NCBI GenBank assembly: GCA_019359095.1
Contig: JAHHHZ010000025.1
Span: 124,001 to 188,000, forward strand
Length of the DNA: 64,000 bases
Reading direction: 5' to 3'
Source: Pleurocapsa minor HA4230-MV1
GTDB taxonomy: Bacteria > Cyanobacteriota > Cyanobacteriia > Cyanobacteriales > Xenococcaceae
The notes under the pieces: model-generated
What the model saw: only the letters and a program-made list of their open reading frames with translations
Database searches by the model: none
What the model was told of the DNA's origin: nothing
Part shown: positions 16,623 through 25,353 of the stretch, piece by piece
How positions within the stretch are numbered: position 1 is the stretch's first letter
How the letters are laid out: the number at the start of each line of letters is the position of its first letter
Program-made: the position numbers and the translations under genes

Positions 16623-17114
16623 ATGGTTTCCAACTCAGAGCCAGAACTTATTTTAGATCAAGATTGCCCTGTACTCCAGGTGATTGACATTGTGGGGGAC
16701 AAATGGACCTTGCCAGTTTTGTATGTCCTTAAACAAGGTACAAAAAGGTATAGTGAGATACAGCGAGAAATACCAGGAATATCTAAAAAAATGCTGACTC
16801 AAACCTTAAGAAGGCTAGAATCAGACAATATCTTAAAACGGAAAATTTATCCTGTCGTCCCTCCCAAGACGGAGTATACTTTAACTGCTTTTGGCAATCA
16901 GCTAATTAAACCTTTAGAAGTTTTGGCGGACTGGGCATGGGAGCATCAAGCCGAATTAAAATTAATTTGCGATCGCAGAGGCTTGGCACGTCCTAAAGGA
17001 TTAGCTCCTAACGTCGCGTCACGCGAAGCTAGTCCTTTAGGGAAGCCTCATCGCCGTCAAAAATCTGCTGCTAAAAAATTACAAAATTCTAACAAAAAGC
17101 CGAATTCAGGTTAG
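16623..17114 (+). CDS. HxlR-family winged-helix regulator
   Basis: This 163-residue protein matches the HxlR family (residues 10-115): CPVLQVIDIVGDKWTLPVLYVLKQGTKRYSEIQREIPGISKKMLTQTLRRLESDNILKR. The cysteine at the start of the core is the usual redox-sensing position in this family. It is divergent from the efflux adaptor and pump, so local regulation is the obvious inference. The last 45 residues are unlike the family: positions 16990-17054 are a copy of the CCTTTAGG dispersed repeat, read through in frame, followed by a basic tail. The tail therefore appears to be acquired from a repeat. Confidence 0.87.
   Translation: MVSNSEPELILDQDCPVLQVIDIVGDKWTLPVLYVLKQGTKRYSEIQREIPGISKKMLTQTLRRLESDNILKRKIYPVVPPKTEYTLTAFGNQLIKPLEVLADWAWEHQAELKLICDRRGLARPKGLAPNVASREASPLGKPHRRQKSAAKKLQNSNKKPNSG
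16990..17054. repeat. dispersed CCTTTAGG/GACGCGA repeat inside the HxlR gene
   Basis: The stretch contains CCTAAAGGA, GCGTCACGCGAAGC and CTAGTCCTTTAGGGAAGCC in series. These match parts of the elements at 20283-20455 and 15110-15151. It adds about 20 residues to the regulator's C-terminus. Confidence 0.7.
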
Positions 17115-17147
17115 GCTACGGCTAAGTTTTGTTTCTTCTCTGTACCC

Positions 17148-18314
17148 ATGAAAATTGGCGCTTTAAAATTAATCGATCGCAAGAGAGTTGGTTTATCCGT
17201 GATGAATCTCTACATCATCAAGGAACTAACCCTACCGTTTTTATTTGGCATGGGTATCTTTACTTCTTTAGGTTTATCTATTGGCGCAGTTTTTGAGTTA
17301 ATTCGTGAGGTGACGGACTCAGGACTAGATTGGAGCGTAGCTGCCAAAATTATGTTGTTGAGAATGCCAGAGTTTGCCGTATTTGCCTTCCCGATGTCAA
17401 TCTTGCTGGCAACTCTGATGACCTATAGTCGGCTTTCTAGTGATAGTGAACTCATTGCTTTGCGAAGTATTGGTGTCAACATTTATCGTTTAATCATGCC
17501 AGCGATCGCTTTTAGCTTGTGTGTTGTGGCAATAACTTTTTGGGTTAATAATTTTGTCGCTCCCGCAGCTAGCTATCAGGCTGAATCGACTCTCAAACAG
17601 GCATTAGGAGAAACCCGTCCCGAATTTGAGACGAAGAATATTCTGTTTCCTGAGTATGCAGAAATTGAGACAGAAAATGGTGAGACACAAGAGGTATTGA
17701 CCCGCTTATTTTATGCTGAAAAATTTAACGGTCAGCAAATGACCAACCTGACAGTATTAGACCGTTCCCGTAGACCAGTTAGTCAAATTGTCGTAGCGCG
17801 ATCGGCTCAATGGAATATCTTAGAAAATATTTGGGATTTCTATGACGGTACGATTTATCTAATTGGTTCAGATGGAGGCTACAACAATATCGTTCGTTTC
17901 GAGCATCAAAAGTTAGCCTTACCAAAAGAGGCGCTCGATATCACCCAAACAAGCCGAAAACCTAATGAAATGAACATTTTTCAAGCAATCGAATATCTGG
18001 AATTAATTAAACCTGGTAGTGATGAACCCAGAATTCGCAAGTGGCAGGTACGGATTCACGAAAAGATTTCAGTGCCGTTTGCCTGTTTAGTGTTTGCCAT
18101 GATCGGTGCAGTATTGGGGGTTCAACCTCAAGACTCGGGTAAAGCAACTAGTTTTGGTATTTGCATTATGCTGATTTTTGGCTATTATTTACTCTCGTTT
18201 ATTTCTCAATCTCTGGGTATTTCAGGAGCTATTCCTCCTTGGTTAGCTGCTTGGTTGCCCAATTTCATTGGCTTCGGGGCTGCTACTGGTTTATTAGCCA
18301 AAGCGATGGATTAA
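17148..18314 (+). CDS. LptF/LptG family permease
   Basis: This 388-residue protein has the LptF/LptG architecture. Three N-terminal membrane helices (YIIKELTLPFLFGMGIFTSLGLSIGAVFELI; FAVFAFPMSILLATLMTYSRLSSDSE; the third near 110-130) are followed by a periplasmic beta-jellyroll domain (about 150-280) and three C-terminal helices (PFACLVFAMIGAVLGVQPQ and on). This family extracts lipopolysaccharide from the inner membrane with LptB. Cyanobacteria usually carry one such permease. The gene is 33 bp after the HxlR gene, but shared function is unlikely. Confidence 0.88.
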   Translation: MKIGALKLIDRKRVGLSVMNLYIIKELTLPFLFGMGIFTSLGLSIGAVFELIREVTDSGLDWSVAAKIMLLRMPEFAVFAFPMSILLATLMTYSRLSSDSELIALRSIGVNIYRLIMPAIAFSLCVVAITFWVNNFVAPAASYQAESTLKQALGETRPEFETKNILFPEYAEIETENGETQEVLTRLFYAEKFNGQQMTNLTVLDRSRRPVSQIVVARSAQWNILENIWDFYDGTIYLIGSDGGYNNIVRFEHQKLALPKEALDITQTSRKPNEMNIFQAIEYLELIKPGSDEPRIRKWQVRIHEKISVPFACLVFAMIGAVLGVQPQDSGKATSFGICIMLIFGYYLLSFISQSLGISGAIPPWLAAWLPNFIGFGAATGLLAKAMD

Positions 18315-18360
18315 GATTATTCTTTTATTTGAATAGACTACGCTGTTGATTAACTAGTTT

Positions 18361-18396
18361 TTAGCTCTTAGCTTTTAGCTTTTAGCTTTTAACTCT
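18361..18396. repeat. heptamer tandem repeat (TTAGCTC/TTAGCTT)
   Basis: Five degenerate copies of TTAGCTY lie between two convergent genes. A related array occurs at 49215-49250. Confidence 0.75.
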
Positions 18397-18401
18397 TTAA
18401 A

Positions 18402-19793
18402 TTAATTATTCAAAACTAAGTTTTCAACCTCTGCTATTTTTGTTGGTAACTCTTTAGTTAAGACTTCTGAACCAGATTCAGTGACTAAAATATCATCTTC
18501 AATGCGAATACCTCTAACATCAGCAAACTGCGCCAAGCGCTCCCAATTAACTACATCCTGGTACTTAGCCCGAAAATTAGCATCATTTAAAATCGCGGGT
18601 ACTTGATAAAAACCTGGCTCAATCGTAACGAGCATTCCTGACTGGAGAGGACGGTTCAATCTCAGATAACCTAAGCCAAAGCGATCGCTTCTAATTCTTC
18701 CTGGTGCGTATCCTGCCACATCTCCTAAGTCTTCGAGATCATGCACATCTAAACCTAGTAAATGTCCAATACCGTGAGGAAAAAAGAGGGCGTGGGCATC
18801 CATGGCGACTAAATCTTGAGGCTTACCTAGAAGAATACCTAAATCGACTAAACCTTGGGCAATTGTCTCGGCTGCTAGTAAATGAATGTCTTGATATTCT
18901 ACTCCAGGATGTAGTTTGGCAATACAATCGTCGTGAGCCTTGAGAACTAGTTGATAAATATCTCTTTGAGTAGCCGAAAACTTGCCTGAAACTGGCCAAG
19001 TGCGCGTAATATCTGCTGCCCAACCATTCGCAGTTTCTGCCCCCACATCTGCCAGTAAAAGATCTCCTGGCTGTAGCTGATGGTGATAAGACTCGTTATG
19101 CAATACTTCTCCCTGTACGGTGACAATACTGTTGTACGCACAGGTCATATTGTGAGCGATAATTACTCCTTCCATTGCTCCGCGTATTTCGGCTTCCGTG
19201 GTGGCGTTTTTGGTTGTTCGCATTCCTGCTAGGTGAGCCTTAACTGATACCGCAGCGGCGGAACGTAATTCTTGTAAGGCTAAATTGTCGTGGCGCGATC
19301 GCAATTTTACCAACGCTTGAGCAAGTTCTAAATCAATATTGGCTGCTCGATCGGACAAAGCTATAGGGCGGTTTAATAACTGACACTGTTGTTGATAAGT
19401 AGCCAAATCTTGGCTCGAAATAGTAGCTGCATCTGCGGTTTTGCTGGTCAATTCTGCCAAAGGATATACTCGCTCTGCGCCAATCATCGCCCCTAGTTCA
19501 TCTCGACTAGGTGTTGCACCATGCCATAGAGTGGCTTCTGCTGGTGGATTATCGATAAATAATTCTAATTCCCCTGCTGATAAACGAATAGCTGCGTTGT
19601 TTAAAGGGATTCCTGCAAAATAGAGAAAATGACTACTAGCGCGAAAAGGAAGCTTGTTTGCGGGAAAATTGCGTCCGACAAAATTACCAGACCACAAAAT
19701 AACTGGATGTTTAATTAGCTGCGCTAGTTTTACTCTTCTTTGTTTTAAAGCTTCGATTAAAAAGCGATCGCTTAAGGCACTCAAGACAACCAT
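18402..19793 (-). CDS. pepP: Xaa-Pro aminopeptidase (M24B family)
   Basis: This 463-residue metallopeptidase has an N-terminal AMP_N domain (about 1-150) and a C-terminal pita-bread domain. The ligands are visible in LLADVGAETANGWAADITRTWPVSGKF (two Asp), FFPHGIGHLLGLDVHDLED (His), TIEPGFY (Glu) and RIEDDILVTESGSE (Glu). It removes N-terminal residues preceding proline, with two metal ions, in the cytoplasm. The ATG at 19793 is preferred over an upstream TTG at 19820. It is divergent from the DUF4332 gene. Confidence 0.92.
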   Translation of the reverse strand: MVVLSALSDRFLIEALKQRRVKLAQLIKHPVILWSGNFVGRNFPANKLPFRASSHFLYFAGIPLNNAAIRLSAGELELFIDNPPAEATLWHGATPSRDELGAMIGAERVYPLAELTSKTADAATISSQDLATYQQQCQLLNRPIALSDRAANIDLELAQALVKLRSRHDNLALQELRSAAAVSVKAHLAGMRTTKNATTEAEIRGAMEGVIIAHNMTCAYNSIVTVQGEVLHNESYHHQLQPGDLLLADVGAETANGWAADITRTWPVSGKFSATQRDIYQLVLKAHDDCIAKLHPGVEYQDIHLLAAETIAQGLVDLGILLGKPQDLVAMDAHALFFPHGIGHLLGLDVHDLEDLGDVAGYAPGRIRSDRFGLGYLRLNRPLQSGMLVTIEPGFYQVPAILNDANFRAKYQDVVNWERLAQFADVRGIRIEDDILVTESGSEVLTKELPTKIAEVENLVLNN

Positions 19794-19859
19794 TTTATTT
19801 TTTTTACTAATCAATACCAATTAGTATAGATAATTCTCCACTCTCAATTAACCAAAGCC

Positions 19860-20273
19860 ATGCAACCCCAATATTGGTCGATCAATCTCTTACCAGGATT
19901 GATGTTAAACGAACAAAAACTGTTGAAAACTCAGGGAATAGAAAATACTCTAGATTTACTTAAACAGACTAAAACTCAAGAGTCAAAGCTAAATTTAGCT
20001 AGTAAACTCAAGTTGCACCAGAAACACCTCAATAAGTGGATTGCTCTGTCAGATTTAGCTTGTATTCCTAGTGTCGGCAGACAATATTGTGGACTATTGC
20101 TACATGCAGGTATAGCCTCCGTACTTCAACTCGCTCAAACCCCTTTCCATCGCCTACATTCCCAGATTATTCGCTTACAAGTGGCAACTATAGGTCGAAA
20201 AGATTTAACCTCAGTATCACAAGTAAAACAATGGGTCGAAGAGGCAAAGATACTCAGTAGGAATAGGTTTTAA
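19860..20273 (+). CDS. DUF4332 domain protein
   Basis: This 137-residue helical protein contains helix-hairpin-helix-like units (LNKWIALSDLACIPSVGRQYCGLLLHAGIASVLQLAQTPFHRLHSQIIRL), the pattern of DUF4332. Proteins of this group are thought to bind nucleic acid or to mediate protein contacts, but no role is established. It begins 66 bp from the aminopeptidase gene in the opposite direction. A repeat-rich spacer follows. Confidence 0.72.
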   Translation: MQPQYWSINLLPGLMLNEQKLLKTQGIENTLDLLKQTKTQESKLNLASKLKLHQKHLNKWIALSDLACIPSVGRQYCGLLLHAGIASVLQLAQTPFHRLHSQIIRLQVATIGRKDLTSVSQVKQWVEEAKILSRNRF

Positions 20274-20282
20274 TTTCCAGTA

Positions 20283-20455
20283 TCGCGATCCCGAAGGGTA
20301 GGCGCGACGCGAAGCTAGTCCTTTAGGGGAGCCTAATCGCTTTATCAATGATCAGATAGATCAGTGAACAATTGATAGCGAAGTGCGACGCGCGACGCGA
20401 CGTAAGGAGCTAGTCCTTTAGGGAAGCTAGTCCTTTAGGATATCCTTTAGGATTA
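20283..20455. repeat. two composite dispersed repeat elements
   Basis: One element (20283-20343) joins GATCCCGAAGGGTAGGCG, CGACGCGAAGC and CTAGTCCTTTAGGGGAGCC, and ends in AATCGC. A second (20380-20455) has GACGCGCGACGCGACG followed by three CCTTTAGG motifs. The same modules recur at 15110, 16990, 30632, 32872, 35528 and 37489. Together they fill most of the 345-bp gene-free stretch 20274-20618. The remainder is AT-rich and includes an AACAGTGA/TCACTGTT inverted repeat at 20490-20512. Confidence 0.7.
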
Positions 20456-20618
20456 ATCAGGTTTAAGACCTCTTTTCAATTTTTCAATGAACAGTGATCA
20501 TTGCTCACTGTTAAATGATCCATCGAATGTATAAATTTAAATCAAACTAACAAATTTTCATATACTATATAAATTATTCTGTTTTAGGAACAGCTAGTTG
20601 AGAGCGATCGCTTTTGAT

Positions 20619-20861
20619 TTAATTGTCAGCTAGCTGAGGAATTATTCTCTCAGGAGAATCTAGGGCGATTGAGGTTTCTAACTGAAAAATATCTTCCAGT
20701 TTTTGCAAAGTGGTATCAAAAGGAGGACAGGCAAAATCGCAAGCTTTCCAACTACTTTGGACTGGCACGCCTAATATTTGGCACGAACCACCCCTGCGTC
20801 CTTCTGGCTCGTAAAAACGGCAGTAGCGACAGGCAGAAGTTGAAAAATTTCTTTCTTTCAT
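20619..20861 (-). CDS. small cysteine-rich cyanobacterial protein
   Basis: This is an 80-residue protein of unknown function. The first 45 residues hold CRYCRFYEPEGRRGGSC, then SSWKACDFACPPF: six cysteines in a pattern that could bind zinc or an Fe-S cluster. The rest is an acidic, probably flexible tail. Similar small proteins with the CRYCRxY...GGxC...ACPPF pattern seem widespread in cyanobacteria from memory, but I cannot name a function. The start at the ATG 20861 is convincing. Confidence 0.65.
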   Translation of the reverse strand: MKERNFSTSACRYCRFYEPEGRRGGSCQILGVPVQSSWKACDFACPPFDTTLQKLEDIFQLETSIALDSPERIIPQLADN

Positions 20862-21153
20862 TTGGGTTTTTTAACTCGGTTTTTATTCAATTCCGCTATC
20901 TACATTTTGCTTGGTCTTCATAATCTAACTAATCCAATTCAAATCAATATCTAGCCTGGGTTATAGTGATCCCCAGGGGGTCTTAATGCTTTATATTGTT
21001 TTTATAATTGATTAACGAACAGAAACGAACACACATTTAAAAAAAAAAGAAAGTAGCACAAAATACTTTCTCCTCTTTATTTTCTTGAAGATTTAGTTAA
21101 AAAACTCGATAGGGATCATGAACAAAGAACTCAGTTTTCTTTATATTCTCTTT

Positions 21154-21771
21154 TTATTCTGGCTGGGGAAAAACTGGGGGACAATATTCTTCTGACCATT
21201 TTTGAGCGACACAATGATGGCATAAATTCCATCGGCTTAGTTCTGCTTGAGATACCCGTGAATTACACTTAGGACAAGCTAAAGTATCTTTAGTCTGTTC
21301 AATAGTTCTCAGCCAGCGTTGAGCAGCATTTTTAGCCCGCTCTTGAGCAGATAGGCTATTTGCTTTGTCCTGATGATCTTGTTTTAAAACAGCGTCAAGA
21401 TCGCGAGGGATTATGGTTTTATGGCGATCGCTAATGGTAAATAAAGCTTGAGTCTCTTGCAGATAGGTCTTCTGATGCCATTGAGACGAGGAAAAATGAA
21501 GATCTTTAATTTCAGTAGTCAGCTGTTGATTAAGTCTTTTCAGCAGAGTGTATCTTTGAAAAGAAAGCTCCTGCGCCCTGGCTGCACTGGAAGTCGCTAC
21601 ATAAAGTATTTGCCGATTAAGATAAAGAGGGCGAGTAGACTGGGCAACTTGTTGGCTAACCACTCGCTCCCAACATTGTAGTAACTGACGATATGCGCGA
21701 AATTGCTCCCAGCCAGGCTGGCTTTCTAGCTGAGTCAGGATTTGTTCTACAGAATTGAAGTGCAAGGACAT
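21154..21771 (-). CDS. DciA-like (DUF721) protein with C-terminal zinc ribbon
   Basis: This is a 205-residue protein. Residues 1-105 match the DUF721/DciA domain (GWEQFRAYRQLLQCWERVVSQQVAQSTRPLYLNRQILYVATSSAARAQELSFQRYTLLKRLN), the module that loads the replicative helicase DnaB in most bacteria without DnaC. Residues 165-205 hold CPKC and CHHC pairs (CPKCNSRVSQAELSRWNLCHHC), a zinc ribbon not present in the simplest DciA proteins. It lies 69 bp downstream of pgeF on the same strand. The role in replication is inferred from the domain. Confidence 0.75.
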   Translation of the reverse strand: MSLHFNSVEQILTQLESQPGWEQFRAYRQLLQCWERVVSQQVAQSTRPLYLNRQILYVATSSAARAQELSFQRYTLLKRLNQQLTTEIKDLHFSSSQWHQKTYLQETQALFTISDRHKTIIPRDLDAVLKQDHQDKANSLSAQERAKNAAQRWLRTIEQTKDTLACPKCNSRVSQAELSRWNLCHHCVAQKWSEEYCPPVFPQPE

Positions 21772-21772
21772 G

Positions 21773-21813
21773 AGGAAATAGGAAATAGGAAATAGGAAAT
21801 AGGAAATAGGAAG
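21773..21813. repeat. heptamer tandem repeat (GGAAATA)
   Basis: Five near-perfect copies of GGAAATA start at the dciA-like start codon and fill the short spacer toward pgeF. They replace any normal ribosome-binding region for the downstream gene. Confidence 0.8.
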
Positions 21814-21840
21814 TAGTATTTCAAAAATGTCCTAACGTTT

Positions 21841-22641
21841 TTACGTAGGTCTATAATTAGAGACAATTCCTGACCATTGGACTTTCTTTTCACCTGTGCG
21901 TCGGTAGGAGAAAAATAAATCCTGTGACTGAAATGTACAGTAAGGAGCGATCGCAATTTGTTCTGGATTAATTCCTAGCTGTTCGAGTTGAATTTGATTG
22001 ACTCGTGGCACATTTAAACGGACTTTTCCTGATACCTCATCATCTAAGATTGGTGCATTGGGCAACTGCTTTAGTTTACTCAAAATTGTTTCAGGTTCTA
22101 AGTCATTATCGGGCATAAGAGTTTGACTAACTTCAATTGCCACTCTTTCATCTACCTGATACATTTTCCCTGAAATAGCTGGGCCGATCGCAATTCGCAG
22201 AGCGGATTTTTCACTACCAAAAGCTAAAAATCTGGCGATCGCTTGGGGGACAATTTTTTGCGCTGTACCTCGCCAGCCTGCGTGAATGGCACATACTTGT
22301 CCTGTAACTACATCCCCAATTAAGACGGGAGTACAGTCGGCACTAGCTGCCCAAACAGATTGTTGCGGGCGATCGCTAATTACGGCATCAGCTTCGGCTA
22401 ATTTATCAGCATCATCTTGCCGATCTAATGTATCTGTGATTTCTTGGGGAGTTAAAACTATATTGCCGTGTATTTGCTTGACTCGATAGGCAGTTATTGG
22501 CGATCGCCAAATAGAAGTTAGATCTTCGGGGGGGCGAGGATAAAATTCTTGAGTAAAAAAGCCGTGTTGCCAAGGGGACAGTAAATCACAGGTGAGATAG
22601 GAATAATTCTGCCAAGTTTGCCAATGCCAGTGCTGATTCAT
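21841..22641 (-). CDS. pgeF: peptidoglycan editing factor PgeF (YfiH/laccase-domain)
   Basis: This 266-residue YfiH-family protein carries conserved residues of the Cys-His-His active site: VKQIHGN, SADCTPVLIGDVVTGQVCAIHAGWRGTAQKIV, and GPAISGKMYQVDE. PgeF removes wrongly incorporated L-Ser from peptidoglycan precursors; relatives act as purine nucleoside phosphorylases. The protein is cytoplasmic and of normal length. It is followed on the same strand by the DciA-like gene, separated by a heptamer repeat. Confidence 0.88.
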   Translation of the reverse strand: MNQHWHWQTWQNYSYLTCDLLSPWQHGFFTQEFYPRPPEDLTSIWRSPITAYRVKQIHGNIVLTPQEITDTLDRQDDADKLAEADAVISDRPQQSVWAASADCTPVLIGDVVTGQVCAIHAGWRGTAQKIVPQAIARFLAFGSEKSALRIAIGPAISGKMYQVDERVAIEVSQTLMPDNDLEPETILSKLKQLPNAPILDDEVSGKVRLNVPRVNQIQLEQLGINPEQIAIAPYCTFQSQDLFFSYRRTGEKKVQWSGIVSNYRPT

Positions 22642-22834
22642 TAATTTTTACAACAGATTGAGATTAAAACTTAGAGTTGAATAACGCATAATTTTGATTA
22701 GACGCTTTTGCTCGATACCCTCATAAAATTTTAAGGACTAGAGAGAGTAGAGAATAACACCTTTAATTTAGGCTATTTTTCTAACTTCAACTCTAATCCT
22801 TGGGTAAGATTGAAAGCTATTGAAAATTTTGGTG

Positions 22835-22854
22835 GCTCAAAAAGATTTTTGAGC
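22835..22854 (-). terminator. candidate terminator hairpin
   Basis: GCTCAAAAA-GA-TTTTTGAGC is a 9-bp perfect inverted repeat with a two-base loop, 57 bp after the stop of the minus-strand gene 22911-23720. The T-rich tail is weak. Confidence 0.4.
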
Positions 22855-22910
22855 TAAGTCTGGTTAATTCGCGATCGCCAACAGTAAAGATGCTTAGAGC
22901 TTTTTGATCA

Positions 22911-23720
22911 TTAGTTTGAAACGACTGCTACGTAGAGCTTGGTCTCCTGGTCATATCTCCAAGCAATTCCTTCAGGATCTTTGCTCATGCTCCATAGTTC
23001 AAAATCTGGATCGGATTTGCGTCTGCCAACTGTACTGGAATTTAGGTCGAGGCGTTTTGCTAGTTCAGCTTGAATCAATGATTGACCAGCATCAATAGAA
23101 GTGGCTTGATTGATAGTTGAACTATCTGTCTCGGACTCAGGACTAATTGCAGTGGACTGGGGATCTGCTTTGGTAATCAGGGCAACAGAAGATGATTCGG
23201 CTTCTTTAGCACTATCGTCAGCGTCGGCTTCGTTTTGTTCTTGTTTCGCCAATTGAGCAATGCCTCTAACAGATAATTTACTAGAGTCTTTGGCTGCTAA
23301 TTGGTATGAGTTTATTGCTGGTTCTGGTTCACTATCGTCTAAAATACTACCTAAAGCACTAGCGGTAGGAAAGTAGTAAACTACTCCTTTATTGGCTACA
23401 TTTTTTGGCTGAGTGCCGTACTCTTCGCTTTTACGAGCGAGGAATGCTTTAGCAGCACTGGCGGTTAGGTTGGCTTTTACGGATAGGTCTACTGGAGTTA
23501 CATAGCCTCTAGTTTCCTTAATTAGCTGATTAAAATAAGGATTGATTTCTGCACACCATTTTTGCCACTTATAGTCTTGCCAAATTTTGAAAGCGACGAT
23601 CATTGCTGCAATTAAGAGCAAGAATGGCCATAGCATATACAAAACTACAAAACCAAAAGCCACGGGGATGAGCAGAACTAAAGCGCCAGCAGAGCCATTA
23701 TCTAGTACTTTTCCAGTCAT
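22911..23720 (-). CDS. membrane-anchored cyanobacterial protein of unknown function
   Basis: This 269-residue protein has a hydrophobic N-terminal block (residues 10-45, one long or two short membrane segments). A soluble helical region follows (YKWQKWCAEINPYFNQLIKETRGYVTPVDLSVKANLTASAAKAFLARKSEEYGT), resembling a winged-helix-like fold that could process a cofactor or a partner. A Ser/Glu-rich linker (about 150-220) leads to a last conserved block ELWSMSKDPEGIAWRYDQE. I do not recognise a characterised family; the N-terminal and C-terminal conserved blocks suggest a real cyanobacterial protein. Confidence 0.6.
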   Translation of the reverse strand: MTGKVLDNGSAGALVLLIPVAFGFVVLYMLWPFLLLIAAMIVAFKIWQDYKWQKWCAEINPYFNQLIKETRGYVTPVDLSVKANLTASAAKAFLARKSEEYGTQPKNVANKGVVYYFPTASALGSILDDSEPEPAINSYQLAAKDSSKLSVRGIAQLAKQEQNEADADDSAKEAESSSVALITKADPQSTAISPESETDSSTINQATSIDAGQSLIQAELAKRLDLNSSTVGRRKSDPDFELWSMSKDPEGIAWRYDQETKLYVAVVSN

Positions 23721-23857
23721 AGTTGTGGTTGCAATTGCTAAAATTTACAGATTGCAAGATTATCTTGCATAAATTGTCTTTATGCAATACTAAGGCAATT
23801 TACGTTGCAACGCACGCAACTGAATTAGAAAATTGCTAAAAAATTGCCCAGATCTTT

Positions 23858-24652
23858 CTAGACGGCAACGGCTGAAACAGAGATTCCAAGGCGTTTAAAC
23901 ATAGCTTTGCGCCCTGCAATTGCTAAAGAATCGTCTAAAGGAGACAAGGCAATTTCAGTTGCGTACTTTCGTTGCAAAGCTGTTTTAATGAGCCAGTCGG
24001 CGATAAAGTAATTTTTGGGTAGTAGTGGCCCATGAGCATAAGTAGCGATCGCATTTTGATAGAAAGCGCCTGCGGTTTGGTCTTCGCCGTTGTTGCCATA
24101 ACCTTTGATTACTTTACCCAAAGGCTGCACATTCTGGAGATAAGTTCTGCCTCCATGATTCTCAAAGCCAATCACTATAGGTTTTTCACCGAGTGTGGCT
24201 TGTAGTTCTGAAGCGATCGCCGTAGCCGTGATTTCAAACACTAAGTTACCAATGCAGCGTCGTGCTTCGATACCTGGATGCTGACTCACCATATCTAAGA
24301 TGCCTAAGCCTTCAATCCTTTTACCCTGAGCAGGTTCGTAATAGTGACCCAACAGTTGAGGTGAACCACAGGTAAATACTCCTGGTGTACCTTGGTCTAG
24401 TTTTGCTCGAAGCGCTTCGGCTTTTGCTCCCTGCAAGTCCCTCATCACAATTTCTTGCTGACGATCCTGCGCTCCTCCCCCAACGATAATATCTACCTGC
24501 TCAAATTCTGCTGCTGCGCTTTCCCGCTTTAAAGGTATGATTTCGACTTCAATATTTCGCCATTGACAGCGCCGTTGTAAACAAATAACGTTACCGCGAT
24601 CGCCATAGGTACTCATTAACGTCGGGTATAACCAGCCAATTGCAATTTTCAT
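23858..24652 (-). CDS. gatD: GatD-like lipid II glutamine amidotransferase subunit
   Basis: This 264-residue class I glutamine amidotransferase belongs to the CobB/CobQ group. The start MKIAIGWLYPTLMSTYGDRGNVICLQRRCQWR is characteristic of GatD. The nucleophile lies in VFTCGSPQLLGHYYEPAQG, and the catalytic His in IATYAHGPLLPKN. With MurT it amidates D-glutamate of lipid II in the cell wall pathway. MurT normally stands next to it, but no MurT frame is in this window, so the partner must lie elsewhere. A cobyric acid synthase-like role is a less likely alternative. Confidence 0.82.
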   Translation of the reverse strand: MKIAIGWLYPTLMSTYGDRGNVICLQRRCQWRNIEVEIIPLKRESAAAEFEQVDIIVGGGAQDRQQEIVMRDLQGAKAEALRAKLDQGTPGVFTCGSPQLLGHYYEPAQGKRIEGLGILDMVSQHPGIEARRCIGNLVFEITATAIASELQATLGEKPIVIGFENHGGRTYLQNVQPLGKVIKGYGNNGEDQTAGAFYQNAIATYAHGPLLPKNYFIADWLIKTALQRKYATEIALSPLDDSLAIAGRKAMFKRLGISVSAVAV

Positions 24653-24763
24653 GTTGTCGGTAGTGAAAGTTAAACGCTAACAAATTCTAACTGCGGTTTA
24701 AACTAAAACAAATTATTAGAATTATTAGAAAACAATTTAGCTGGTTAAAAAGATCTGCAATAA

Positions 24764-25099
24764 CTATTTAGTTTGAACTGAATTATGTAACTGACTGGTG
24801 AACTCTTGGCGATCGCTCAAAATCGTAAAGTAATCGTCCATACTGGTTAATTCAAACAACATACTAACTTGCTCATTAACTGAGCATAAAAAGAACTTGA
24901 CTTCCGCAGCATTAACTGTTTTTAAAGCTTTGACTAAAGCGCCTAGTCCCGAACTATCCATAAAGGTGACATTGTGGAAATCAACTAAAATGGTATCCAC
25001 TCCACTTTCTACGCTTTGCTCAACCTGATGCTGAAACTCAGCACTTTTAGTGCCGTCTAAAATACCTTCAGGTTCAATTATTTGAACGACAGAATTCAT
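24764..25099 (-). CDS. STAS-domain anti-sigma factor antagonist
   Basis: This 111-residue single-domain STAS protein has the phosphorylatable serine in VTFMDSSGLGALVKALK, preceded by the IIEPEGILDGTKSAEF beta strands. Such proteins act in partner-switching by releasing sigma factors or controlling effectors when dephosphorylated. No kinase or phosphatase partner is adjacent; GatD is 111 bp downstream. Typical length. Confidence 0.9.
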   Translation of the reverse strand: MNSVVQIIEPEGILDGTKSAEFQHQVEQSVESGVDTILVDFHNVTFMDSSGLGALVKALKTVNAAEVKFFLCSVNEQVSMLFELTSMDDYFTILSDRQEFTSQLHNSVQTK

Positions 25100-25353
25100 A
25101 TAATTTAAATAATTATTAAAAATTAATGTAACAATTAGTATAGCAAAATGATCGCATCTTAACGAGCTAAGATTGCTACTAAAGAAAAAACCGCAGTTTT
25201 TTAATTAGAACTTGATTAAATCTCATCAAGAGATAAAAATAAGTTAAATATAAACATATTTTCCAATTAAAATAACTATTGTAGATAATCAAGTCGCCTT
25301 CTATGGTTAACATTAGAAGACGATCTGACAGACTGTGTTGCTTGAGAAATTAA

